Shown here one piece after another: positions 1 to 7,020 of a DNA stretch of 64,000 nt. Origin of the DNA: Rhodomicrobium lacus (GTDB lineage: Bacteria; Pseudomonadota; Alphaproteobacteria; Rhizobiales; Rhodomicrobiaceae). The notes under the pieces were generated by a model. The model did not search any database. It was not told the DNA's origin and saw only the letters and a program-made list of their open reading frames with translations. Where the stretch lies: positions 1 to 64,000 of the forward strand of contig NZ_RZNF01000004.1 of the NCBI RefSeq assembly GCF_003992725.1. The letters run 5' to 3'. How positions within the stretch are numbered: the first letter of the stretch is position 1; the number at the start of each line of letters is the position of its first letter. Made by a program: the position numbers and the translations under genes.

Positions 1-1
1 A

Positions 2-481
2 GCCATCGTCACCGGCGGAAAGTTCGCCAACGGCGCCGTAAGCGCAGCCTTCGCTCACCTCTGGAATGCGGAAAGTCACAGAGAGCCAGGGATCGGTCAT
101 AATGGCGGTCCGAACCTCGACGAGGTCGAGAAACTCAATGTTGGGCGAATAAATATCCTTCGGGTTCTGTTGAGCCGGTTTCCGCTTGCCAGCATATTCA
201 TACCGACAGACCAGTTGGGTAATGGTAGCATGTTCGAGGACATCACCGCACCAGGGTCGACAACACAAAATTACAAAGTCAATATGTCGATGGACCAGTT
301 TGAACAAAATCTCGTCAGAGATGGGTTTACAGGGACACAAAAAGGAATTGGTACAGAATATATCAATGCGACTGAAGAACGCTTTTATATTAGGGATTAT
401 TCAAAAAGCGGCCCTCCGACGGCAGACTATTATCCTAGTGGTTCACGAGACCCTGCCATCAAATACAGGTTTGCGAAGTGA
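2..481 (+). CDS. Rhs toxin, C-terminal core end and tip 1 (5' partial)
   Basis: The reading frame is already open at base 2, so this is the 3' end of a gene starting before the window. The first ~45 codons repeat the end of an Rhs core (FANGAVSAAFAHLWN, then GHNGGPNLDEVEKLN), matching the second cassette near 1949-2091. From about base 150 the DNA becomes AT-richer and encodes a unique tip of ~110 residues ending in SGPPTADYYPSGSRDPAIKY and RFAK. In polymorphic toxins such a tip is the toxic domain. I cannot assign its fold or target. Its stop overlaps the start of the next gene by four bases, as expected for a toxin and immunity pair. The Rhs identity is clear; the toxin role is inferred. 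Confidence 0.8.
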   Translation, partial: AIVTGGKFANGAVSAAFAHLWNAESHREPGIGHNGGPNLDEVEKLNVGRINILRVLLSRFPLASIFIPTDQLGNGSMFEDITAPGSTTQNYKVNMSMDQFEQNLVRDGFTGTQKGIGTEYINATEERFYIRDYSKSGPPTADYYPSGSRDPAIKYRFAK

Positions 482-1098
482 AGCACGATTTCTATCTGAG
501 CGAGCCATCGGAACTGCTGATGGCTCGCAAAAGAGCCAAGAGGTTGGTGTATCTTGACCGCCACGCACCAGACCTTGTGTTCAAGCGCGAATTGGGGAAT
601 TTTGCTTATTTGGATTTCAATAGCTTTCAAAGATTGACCTTTGGAGAGGTTCTCATTGCGCTGAAAGAACATTTTGGGGATCATGATATAATTGGCATCT
701 TCGATTACCCTTTGGTTTTTGATAGATCTGGATATAACAAAGCTTTTCGATTAAAAGGAGAATGGACATCTGGATCGTGGAAGCAAAAAAGAGAAATTCC
801 TATCGAAGCTTGGAAGGAAAATAAACATCATACTTCGGCGACAATTTTGGATTACATTGTTGATGGTTTTATTTTTGGAGGAAGTGAGAAATGGGCCTGT
901 TACACGGATAGAGATTTCATGCTCACAATTTTCGCGATGAGAAACGATCCAGCGCTCATTGAGGGCGGCTGGCCTACGGTCCCGGGTATCCCTTGGATGA
1001 CGCCGGAGATCGCTCGTGCAAATGTACCGGCTGCGTTAACGCCGGAAGAAAAGAAAATTCGAGATACCTTTTTGAAAAACTACGGCTTGCTAGAATAA
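478..1098 (+). CDS. Putative immunity protein to Rhs tip 1 (206 aa)
   Basis: The gene starts with GTG at 478, overlapping the toxin stop in a GTGA junction, which suggests translational coupling. The product is 206 residues, cytosolic (no signal peptide or membrane segment), rich in aromatic and charged residues, and not a family I recognise. Base composition is AT-rich like the tip before it and unlike the Rhs core on both sides, so tip and immunity gene look like one transferred cassette. The immunity role rests on position alone: a small gene directly after an Rhs tip and before a new Rhs core fragment. Confidence 0.7.
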   Translation: MKHDFYLSEPSELLMARKRAKRLVYLDRHAPDLVFKRELGNFAYLDFNSFQRLTFGEVLIALKEHFGDHDIIGIFDYPLVFDRSGYNKAFRLKGEWTSGSWKQKREIPIEAWKENKHHTSATILDYIVDGFIFGGSEKWACYTDRDFMLTIFAMRNDPALIEGGWPTVPGIPWMTPEIARANVPAALTPEEKKIRDTFLKNYGLLE

Positions 1099-1102
1099 CG
1101 CA

Positions 1103-1428
1103 GGGCAAGCGTCGCGACGTGAGTTGGGCGGCGTTCATCAACGTGCCGGTCGCGCTCTGGCAGTCGGGCAAGATCGCGCGCGGCTATACCGGCTCCGCTC
1201 AAGCAGCGCGAAGCGCGGTAGCGGCGCGAAACCCGCAGCTTGACGAGGTCGGCCTCGTGCACATGAACGGGCGGGTCTACGACCCCGAACTCGGCCGCTT
1301 CCTCTCCGCCGATCCGTTCATCCAGGACGCCACCAACCTGCAGGCGTTGAACCCCTACACCTACGTCCAGAACAACCCGCTCTCCTTCACGGACCCAAGC
1401 GGATACTTCCTCTCCGGCCTGTTCAAGG
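1103..1428 (+). repeat. Rhs core repeat unit, copy A (326 bp)
   Basis: This segment matches 2979-3304 over 326 bases, from GGGCAAGC to GTTCAAGG, with scattered changes and compensating one-base indels. It opens the second cassette directly after the first immunity gene's stop. Confidence 0.85.
1195..1224. repeat. Small palindromic insert inside Rhs frame (copy A)
   Basis: Nested inverted repeat: CCGCT at 1195-1199 pairs with AGCGG at 1220-1224, enclosing GCGC-GAA-GCGC. It splits the usual Rhs motif RGYTGHEQLDEVGL between TG and QLDEV and adds about 12 codons net while keeping the frame. Confidence 0.6.
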
Positions 1429-1948
1429 CCATCGGCAAGGTCTTCAGCCGCGTCTTCAAGGCCATCGCCCACGCCATAAAAACCGTCCTCAACTCCTCAA
1501 TCATACGGTCGCTCATACAGGTCGCCGTGTGCGCCGCCACGATGGCGACGGGGCCGGGTATATGCGCGGCGACCGCGGGGATGATGACCATGGCGTCGGG
1601 AGGCAGTATCGTCGATGCCGTCAAAGCCTTCGCCTTTACGCTGGTATCGGCAGGCGTGTGGGGCGGCTCCGACGCCCTGGGCCTCGGAGGCGGGACCTTC
1701 GGCAGTTTCAGTGGCGGCGTGGGGGGCATGCTCAGCGGCGTCGATCCCATCGCACAACTCCTCGTGCACGGCACGGTGAACGGCGCGCTGACGGTCGCCC
1801 AGGGCGGCGACTTCCTGCAGGGCTTCGCCACAGGCGCCATCGGCAAGGCGGGCGGGTTGCTCGCGCTCGAAAGCCCGCTGGGGTCCGTTTCCGGTGAGCA
1901 GGGCGTATTCATGCGAACCGTCGTCGCCGCGACAGCCGGCGGCACAGC

Positions 1949-2091
1949 AGCCATCGTCACCGGCGGAAAGTTCGCCAACGGCGCCGTAAGCGCAGCCTTC
2001 GCTCACCTCTCTGGAATGCGGAAAGTCACAGAGAGCCAGGGACCGGTCATAATGGCGGTCCGAACCTCGACGAGGTCGAGAAACTTAATGT
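1949..2091 (+). repeat. Second copy of Rhs core end (matches 1-141)
   Basis: Bases 1949-2091 repeat bases 1-141 with two single-base changes and a 2-base CT insertion near 2013. The match stops where the two tips diverge. It probably extends to the left of the window in the first copy. It gives homology on which the two tips could be exchanged. Confidence 0.85.
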
Positions 2092-2450
2092 GGGGAATAC
2101 TACTTCAAATAATAAGGGTGTAGGACAATGTTTTTCAGAATGCGTGGGGGAGCATTATGGTGAGACTACGCTTTCTATTTGGGCAGAGATCGGCGGCCTA
2201 TCTCTGCCAATCACAAAAGCCTGGTTGGGTGCACCAACAGCATTTGGTTCCAGTACCTATACGAATCCATTGAGCGCGCTGGGATTTGAACTTCGAAACA
2301 TAGATCCGTCACTTAGTCCTAAAATCGGCACACAAGTATTTGGAACAACGCGTTTATTTGGGATAGCTGGTCGCTCAATTCCATATGTCGCCGCTGCGAT
2401 GGCAACCTATGATGCTGCAAGCATTAGCTACTGTACATACAATTACTACA

Positions 2451-2723
2451 ATGGAAGATGATGTGACAAGACGAAATGAAATAAAAACGGCAGCAATCGC
2501 TGAGATTCGATCTTTTACCCCAAAAAAGTATGAGATAAGGGAGGATTCGCATGTAATTAATGATCTAAAATTGGCGTCAGATGATTTTACCGACATGGCA
2601 ATCGGTTTGGAAAAAAAATATAACGTGTGGATTCCGCGAGAAGAGTGGAGCCACGCCCTTACCGTTAAGGCGATCATGGACTTATTAGAGAAGCATTTGG
2701 AAGGCAATACAACTAATATTTAG
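2451..2723 (+). CDS. Acyl-carrier-protein-like immunity protein to tip 2 (90 aa)
   Basis: The likely start is ATG 2451, inside the last codons of tip 2 (stop 2459-2461), giving an 11-base overlap and coupling. The 90-residue product resembles the acyl carrier protein fold: helix I with ending EDSHVINDLKLASDDFTDMA, then LEKKYNVWIPREEW and a C-terminal helix LTVKAIMDLLEKHL. The usual DSL phosphopantetheine site is replaced by SDD, so it is probably not a working carrier. ACP-like proteins of the DUF1493 kind are known beside toxins. Its place after the tip suggests immunity; a direct test is lacking. Confidence 0.7.
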   Translation: MEDDVTRRNEIKTAAIAEIRSFTPKKYEIREDSHVINDLKLASDDFTDMAIGLEKKYNVWIPREEWSHALTVKAIMDLLEKHLEGNTTNI

Positions 2724-2920
2724 AGAACTTCTATGTCGCGGGCGGTGCCCACGAGGTGATGAAGCGGGGCTCGACGGTTACTATATCGCAGGCGTCGCGG
2801 TCGAGATCGAAGGGACCGGCGCGACCGAGACGCTTTATCTCCTGAAGGATCATCTCGGCTCGACGGACGTGATCACCGACGCCATGGGCGCCGTCCAGAG
2901 CCGCCTGTCGTTCGACGCCT

Positions 2921-2978
2921 CCCAATCCGCTTGCGGATTGGGTCTGAGTGATGCACGCTCGATCTGGATCGAGCGTGC
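2921..2978. repeat. Two-hairpin palindromic element inside Rhs coding frame
   Basis: Two perfect hairpins lie side by side: 10-base arms CCCAATCCGC and GCGGATTGGG (2921-2942, loop TT), and 12-base arms GCACGCTCGATC and GATCGAGCGTGC (2953-2978, loop TG). Together they sit between FDA and GKRRD, a motif that is FDAWGKRR in intact Rhs proteins, and add about 20 codons without breaking the frame. Confidence 0.75.
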
Positions 2979-3304
2979 GGGCAAGCGGCGCGACGTGAGC
3001 TGGGCGCCGTTCATCAACGTGCCGGTCGCGCTCTGGCAGTCGGGCAAGATCACGCGCGGCTTCACCGGCCCTCGCTCAAGCAGCGCAAAGCGCGGTAGCG
3101 GCGTAAAACCCGCAGCTTGACGAGGTGGCCTCGTGCACATGAACGGGCGGGTCTACGACCCCGAACTCGGCCGCTTCCTCTCCGCCGATCCGTTCATCCA
3201 GGACGCCACCAACCTGCAGGCGTTGAACCCCTACACCTACGTCCAGAACAACCCGCTCTCCTTCACGGACCCAAGCGGATACTTCCTCTCGGGCCTGTTC
3301 AAGG
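2979..3304 (+). repeat. Rhs core repeat unit, copy B (326 bp)
   Basis: Second copy of the 1103-1428 unit. After 3304 the sequence departs into AT-rich DNA that may be the first bases of a third tip, soon cut by the IS element. Confidence 0.85.
3073..3100. repeat. Small palindromic insert inside Rhs core (copy B)
   Basis: Counterpart of 1195-1224 in the third Rhs fragment, with CGCT and AGCG outer arms and GCGC-AAA-GCGC inside. Here one extra base before it and one missing base after it put the local frame out. Confidence 0.55.
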
Positions 3305-3330
3305 TTTTAAATCATATTTGTCAACAGAAC

Positions 3331-3360
3331 CTAATCTAATCTAATCTAATCTAATCTAAG
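3331..3360. repeat. Pentanucleotide repeat (CTAAT)5 at IS edge
   Basis: Five perfect CTAAT units at 3331-3355 followed by one CTAAG, ending exactly at the left inverted repeat of the IS element. The repeat supplies the last codon of the transposase on the other strand. Confidence 0.85.
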
Positions 3361-4291
3361 TGTTCAGTCCCAATGTGTGATGGTCTGGTTTTCGGATGAA
3401 GAGGTGTGGCTTTTCCTCGCTGAGCTTTCGGATAGCCTCGAAGGGTGTTCGGAAGTGAGTTGCTTGGCAAAGTTATAGGCCGACAGCCAGTCCCGGACGT
3501 GACGGCGGAGATCGTCGATCGAGCCGTAATGGAAGGTGTGAGTTGTCGCGTCCTTGATTGTTCGCACCATGCGTTCGGCCTGACCGTTCGTCCAGGGATG
3601 GTAGGGTTTGGTGAGCCGGTGCTCGATGCCGTGCTGGTCGCAGACCCTGCCGAAGAGGTGAGCGACGAAGTCGCCGGACCTGTCGCGCTGGACGAACTGA
3701 ACGCCGTTGTCGGTCAAGACGGTGTGCACCTTGTAGGGAACGGCGGCAACGAGCACTTTGAGGAAGGCTGCGGCCGCGAGCTTCGTCGCCTTGCGATAGA
3801 TGCGGGCGAACACGAGCTTCGAGGTGCGGTCGACGGCGACGAACAGGAAGCCCTTGCCGCCTTCATAGCGGAGTTCCGCGATGTCGATATGGAAGTAACC
3901 GATATCGTAGGCCTTGAACTGCTTCGGCTTTTCACGATCGGCCTTCGGCAACCGCGAGATGCCGTGGCGCTGGAGACAGCGGTGCAGCGAGGAGCGCGTC
4001 AGATGCGGGATGACGTCTTTCAGGGCCACGAAGACATCGTCGAGCGGCAGCCTTGCCTGCACACGCAGGGCGACGATGGCAGCCTCTTCCATCGGCGACA
4101 ACACCGTGTTGCGGCGTTCCTTCGGCCCCATTGGCCGGTCCTCGACGGAACTCCGTGCGCGCCACTTTCTCACGGTCTTCTCGTTGATGTTGTAGCGCCT
4201 CGCGAGCTCCGCGATCGGAGCATACGACACGCTGTAGTTCCGTTCGAACGGCGTGCGTTGTCGTGGCGCACCCGTGTAGAACCTGGACCAT
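3356..4291 (-). pseudogene. IS481-family transposase with two frameshifts
   Basis: The central frame carries the helix-turn-helix (IAELARRYNINEKTVRKW), LTRSSLHRCLQRHGISRLP, and the DDE catalytic core (FHIDIAELRYEGGKGFLFVA, VLTDNGVQF, HPWTNGQAERMVRTIK). The expected N-terminus (MVQVLHGCATTTHAVRTELQ) is read from ATG 4291 in a different frame, joining near 4230. The expected C-terminus (FRTPFEAIRKL to DHHTLGLNT, stop 3356-3358) is also out of frame, with the break near 3455 and about ten bases missing. Without these the central frame ends early at 3364. Probably inactive unless both are sequencing errors. Confidence 0.75.
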
Positions 4292-4347
4292 AGTCCCTCC
4301 CGCCGTGACGGTGTTAACGATACACCATCACAAGGCGGGACTGAACA
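3361..4347 (-). mobile_element. IS481-family insertion sequence
   Basis: Terminal inverted repeats of 24 bases: TGTTCAGTCCC, 4 variable bases, TGTGATGGT at 3361-3384, and its complement at 4324-4347. The 987-base element carries one transposase frame on the minus strand. Flanks are CTAA-G on the left and C-CTAG on the right, so a target duplication is at best imperfect (CTAA against CTAG). The element lies between the broken Rhs fragment and the relaxase gene and probably marks the junction of two accessory blocks. Confidence 0.85.
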
Positions 4348-4359
4348 CCTAGACCCCAA

Positions 4360-6207
4360 TCATGATCGTTCCCTTCCTCGCTCCCTGTCGGCCACGTGTT
4401 CGAGCCGTTGCAAGGTCGCCCGGCGCGCAATGTGCGCGAACGCCTCTGCTTCCTGCAGGGTGACAGGCTTGACGATATAGCTGTCGCCTTGCTGGAGCAC
4501 GATTGCCGGGCGACCGTCCTTCAGCGTCCTACGTCCGCGATAGACGAACGGCCCGCGATCTGCCGGAGAAAACAGCCGATGCGGCGGAAAACCGGGGTCG
4601 CGGGCGGCCCGCTCGTTCCGCCGCGCGATATAGCTGTCGATTGCATCCTGCCGCTCGGCAAGTGCCGCTTGCCTCTGCACCTCAAGGTTTCGATCCTCGA
4701 ACGCGATCTGAAGGCCCGAAACCGCTGCCGCCTTGACGACCGCCGACTTGAATTCCGCCGTTCCCTCGATCCTGAGCGGTTGTCCGCCGAACCGCGTCGC
4801 TCCGAGATCGATGGCGAGATAGGCCGCCTGAAGCGAAACCTCGGGCACATAGATCCTGTCGGCACTGTCGATCGCCTTGCCGCCGTCGCGCAGGTAGTAG
4901 ATCGATGACCCGTTCTTCAGCACATAGGGCTTCAGGTGGCTGTAGACGATCCGCCGCGCATCCGCGCCGCTCGGCGCCGAGATGAAGGCGGTATTGAGCG
5001 CCTCCCGCTCCCTGCTGCGGCGCTGGAGAAGCGCGAGCGCCTGTCCATCGCCCTGCTGCGCAACGTGCGCCAGATAGTCGTCGAAGCTCCATCGCGGCCA
5101 GGCGCGGCTGACGGCATCCTGCCTGTCGGACATCTCCTGCGCGATCTCTCTTGCCCGTCGCGTCATCTCCTCGCGAAGTCTTTTTTGATGGTCGAGCCGG
5201 CCCTTGTTGGCGCTCCTCGACCTCAAACGCTTGTAGGTGTCGATCACCGGCTGAAAGGCGCCGTTGGCTTCCTTTCGGATGCGCTGGAGTTCCTTCTCGC
5301 GCGCCCTTCGCTTTCTGATGCGGTCGAGGTGGTATTGCGTCCAGAGGCGGTCGTAGACCGGATCGCGCCTGGAGGCTGAACGCGCGAAGGTCTGAGCCAC
5401 GGTCTGCCCGTCCCCCTGGAACGGCCCGAAGCGTCTCACGAACTGGCCGATGCCGAAGGCGCGATCGACGGTGCTGGCGCGGACGCGGCGACCGGTCTCG
5501 TCTTCGATGCATAGACCCGCGCCGCGCTGCCTGAGGGCGAGCTTTCTCGCCTCGAAGCGACGATGCACCTCTTGCCAATCCGCCGCGCCGTCGAGCATCG
5601 CGACCCCGACTCCCGATTTCTGGAGTGCCGCACGGAAGGCGCGCGTGACCTCGATCGGCTGCGGATCGGTGGAGCGGCCATGGTTCGTGCGAATGAGGCC
5701 GAATTCCTTCTCCAGCCGTTCGCACTCGGCCATCAGCTTGCGCTGGTCGAAATACGGCTCGTGCATCCGAAACGTAGTCGGGTGGATCTTGTTGATGGCG
5801 ATATGCATGTGAAGGTGCTCGGTGTCGATGTGGACCGCCGACATGCGTTGATGCGCTTCGAGCCCGATGGCGGCAACGAGCCGCTCTTCGATCTTTTCCA
5901 GCACCTCGTCGCTGGGCCGCTCATTGTCTGCGAAGCTGACGACGAGGTGGTAGGTCTTGTCGGCACTGGCGCGCGTGTTGCGCTTCTGCGTCGCGATGAT
6001 GTCGGAGAGCGCCCAGTCCGGCTCGTCGGTGCCGCAATTGGTGATGCGGATGCCGCCGACGCGGCCGCCGGCGCCCGCCTTGTCGAGGATGTAATCGGAC
6101 AATCGCTCGATCACCTCTTTCCGGCGCGCGCCTTTCGGGCCGAGGATATAGGTCGCAAGTCCCGTATAGCTCGACGCGACGCCCCGCTTCACGCGCTTGG
6201 CGATCAT
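4360..6207 (-). CDS. traI: MOBP-type conjugative relaxase, TraI-like
   Basis: Relaxase that would nick oriT and pilot single-stranded DNA in conjugation. ATG 6207 is chosen because it overlaps the mobC stop (ATGA) and the protein then begins MIAKRVKRG as in RP4 TraI. By alignment with RP4 the catalytic tyrosine is Tyr39 in LSDYILD; GIRITNCG follows, then ATQKRNTRASADKTYHLVVS and the metal-binding histidine motif HIDTEHLHMHIAINKIHP. The middle is charged and helical; a region around residues 440-560 (YYLRDGGKAIDSADRIYVPE, FGGQPLRIEGTAEFKSAVV) resembles the LPD7 domain of mobile-element proteins. At 615 residues it is shorter than RP4 TraI. It appears intact. The IS lies just after its stop. 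Confidence 0.88.
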   Translation of the reverse strand: MIAKRVKRGVASSYTGLATYILGPKGARRKEVIERLSDYILDKAGAGGRVGGIRITNCGTDEPDWALSDIIATQKRNTRASADKTYHLVVSFADNERPSDEVLEKIEERLVAAIGLEAHQRMSAVHIDTEHLHMHIAINKIHPTTFRMHEPYFDQRKLMAECERLEKEFGLIRTNHGRSTDPQPIEVTRAFRAALQKSGVGVAMLDGAADWQEVHRRFEARKLALRQRGAGLCIEDETGRRVRASTVDRAFGIGQFVRRFGPFQGDGQTVAQTFARSASRRDPVYDRLWTQYHLDRIRKRRAREKELQRIRKEANGAFQPVIDTYKRLRSRSANKGRLDHQKRLREEMTRRAREIAQEMSDRQDAVSRAWPRWSFDDYLAHVAQQGDGQALALLQRRSREREALNTAFISAPSGADARRIVYSHLKPYVLKNGSSIYYLRDGGKAIDSADRIYVPEVSLQAAYLAIDLGATRFGGQPLRIEGTAEFKSAVVKAAAVSGLQIAFEDRNLEVQRQAALAERQDAIDSYIARRNERAARDPGFPPHRLFSPADRGPFVYRGRRTLKDGRPAIVLQQGDSYIVKPVTLQEAEAFAHIARRATLQRLEHVADRERGRERS

Positions 6208-6488
6208 CCCTCGCGCTCCGACAGGATCCTCGCGTTCACCGCGGCTTCGTGTTCGAGCGCCGCGCGCAGTTCGGCCTCGGACATCATCTCCAGCTTTGCT
6301 GCCTCGAGGATGATCGCGCACCGAACCGTCCCGATGATCTGGGCCGCTTCATCCGGCACGCTCAGAAGCCGCGCTCTTCCCCAGGCGGAGAGGCTCAACC
6401 CCTCGGCATCGGCCCTCTCCTTCAGGGCGTTCATTTCAACTTTCGTCAGCCTAATCTTGAGCATAGACGCTCGGTTCTCATTACCCAT
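6204..6488 (-). CDS. mobC: MobC-like relaxosome accessory protein
   Basis: A 94-residue protein with a ribbon-helix-helix-like opening (KIRLTKVEMNALKERADAEG, LSLSAWGRARLL) typical of MobC/TraJ-type proteins that bind oriT and assist the relaxase. It lies directly before traI with a 4-base overlap and shares its strand. Start ATG 6488 gives MGNENRASMLKIRL; an internal ATG at 6464 is possible. The family call is from residue pattern and context. Confidence 0.75.
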   Translation of the reverse strand: MGNENRASMLKIRLTKVEMNALKERADAEGLSLSAWGRARLLSVPDEAAQIIGTVRCAIILEAAKLEMMSEAELRAALEHEAAVNARILSEREG

Positions 6489-6547
6489 CGCTTGCCTCGC
6501 GTTTTGTTTTCGAGCGTCCTATTCAGCTCTTTTCCCGACTTTCGCAG

Positions 6548-6620
6548 CGAAATATGTTAGCCAGAATTCGAAATATGCTATGGGACTGCATGGACCCAAA
6601 TCTCTGCGTTAGCCAGGATA
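6548..6620 (-). other. Candidate oriT
   Basis: Upstream of mobC lie direct repeats CGAAATATG (6548-6556, 6569-6577) and GTTAGCCAG (6556-6564, 6608-6616). On the minus strand the second repeat runs into TATCCTG (6620-6614), matching seven of eight bases of the RP4-family nic consensus YATCCTG/Y; the last base is G here. Position just before mobC-traI is where oriT of MOBP systems lies. Confidence 0.4.
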
Positions 6621-7020
6621 ATTGATTGATATTACTTGCCTGAATTATTCCCACCCCCTCCGCCAGACACCGCCGATTTCCCTCTATGGTGCGATATTGC
6701 CGCCGATCACCGCCACCATCATGCGGTATACGGAACCGCCGTTTCCACGCATTGCCCGATACTTGCGTGTCCGGGCCAGCGGTGCCGGCAGCTTTCGACC
6801 CTCACTAAGCGGCGGCGAATGCGCGGGCGAATGCCGATCTGCAAATCAGTGCGGCGGCAGGCTAAAAACAGGAATCCAAAACCATTGTGACAGAGGCAAA
6901 AAAATTGGCGTCGAAAAGCGCTAATTAAGCCATTGATTTATAACAACCCACGACGCGTCTTAAAAACCGACGGGCATTTAAGGTAGTTAAATTAATAAAT
7001 TAAGCAGTGTGACATACCCT
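6621..7020. other. Intergenic, no gene recognised
   Basis: Region between the divergent mobilisation genes and the nuclease-like gene. Open frames here (for example 6622-6924) lack family resemblance and a ribosome site. The last 130 bases are AT-rich (runs around 6900-7008) and probably hold the promoter of the downstream gene. Confidence 0.5.

Larger units (their letters stand above)
1103..2461 (+). pseudogene. Displaced Rhs cassette: core fragment plus frameshifted tip 2
   Basis: This stretch has no start codon or promoter of its own and begins inside the Rhs core (GKRRDVSWAAFINVPVALWQ, then [20 protein letters not shown], the hallmark of the Rhs core end). A glycine- and alanine-rich linker follows, then the same core end as the first copy. 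At 2010-2016 it reads CTCTCT where the first copy reads CTCT. The two extra bases put the core frame to an early stop at 2123, while the true tip continues in another frame from about 2017 to 2461 (VGNTTSNNKGVG to YNYYNGR). The tip has a hydrophobic stretch near its end (FGIAGRSIPYVAAAMATYDA) and could be membrane-active. It looks like a silent, orphan toxin cassette. Confidence 0.75.
2724..3339 (+). pseudogene. Third Rhs core fragment, degraded
   Basis: Rhs core coding resumes directly after the immunity stop: first YVAGGAHEVMKRGST, then in another frame YYIAGVAVEIEGTGATE and YLLKDHLGSTDVITDA. A 58-base palindromic insert at 2921-2978 is read through in frame. A one-base change near 3070 then leads to a stop at 3118-3120, and the frame is recovered from 3133 ([16 protein letters not shown]). 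The open frame ends at 3339. With at least three frame changes and no start it cannot make a product. It looks like the head of another cassette whose tip was lost when the IS and mobilisation DNA arrived. Confidence 0.75.

Noticed and set aside
3331-3360. CRISPR or telomere-like array
   Set aside because: Only five pure CTAAT units with no spacers; a plain tandem repeat.
3445-4293. Long plus-strand open frame across the IS element
   Set aside because: It mirrors the transposase on the other strand; no family resemblance and GC-rich third positions explain it.
5563-6612. 349-codon plus-strand frame over the relaxase
   Set aside because: Shadow of traI and mobC, whose motifs are clear on the minus strand.
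6622-6924. 100-codon frame as a real gene
   Set aside because: No ribosome site, no family and uneven composition between divergent genes.
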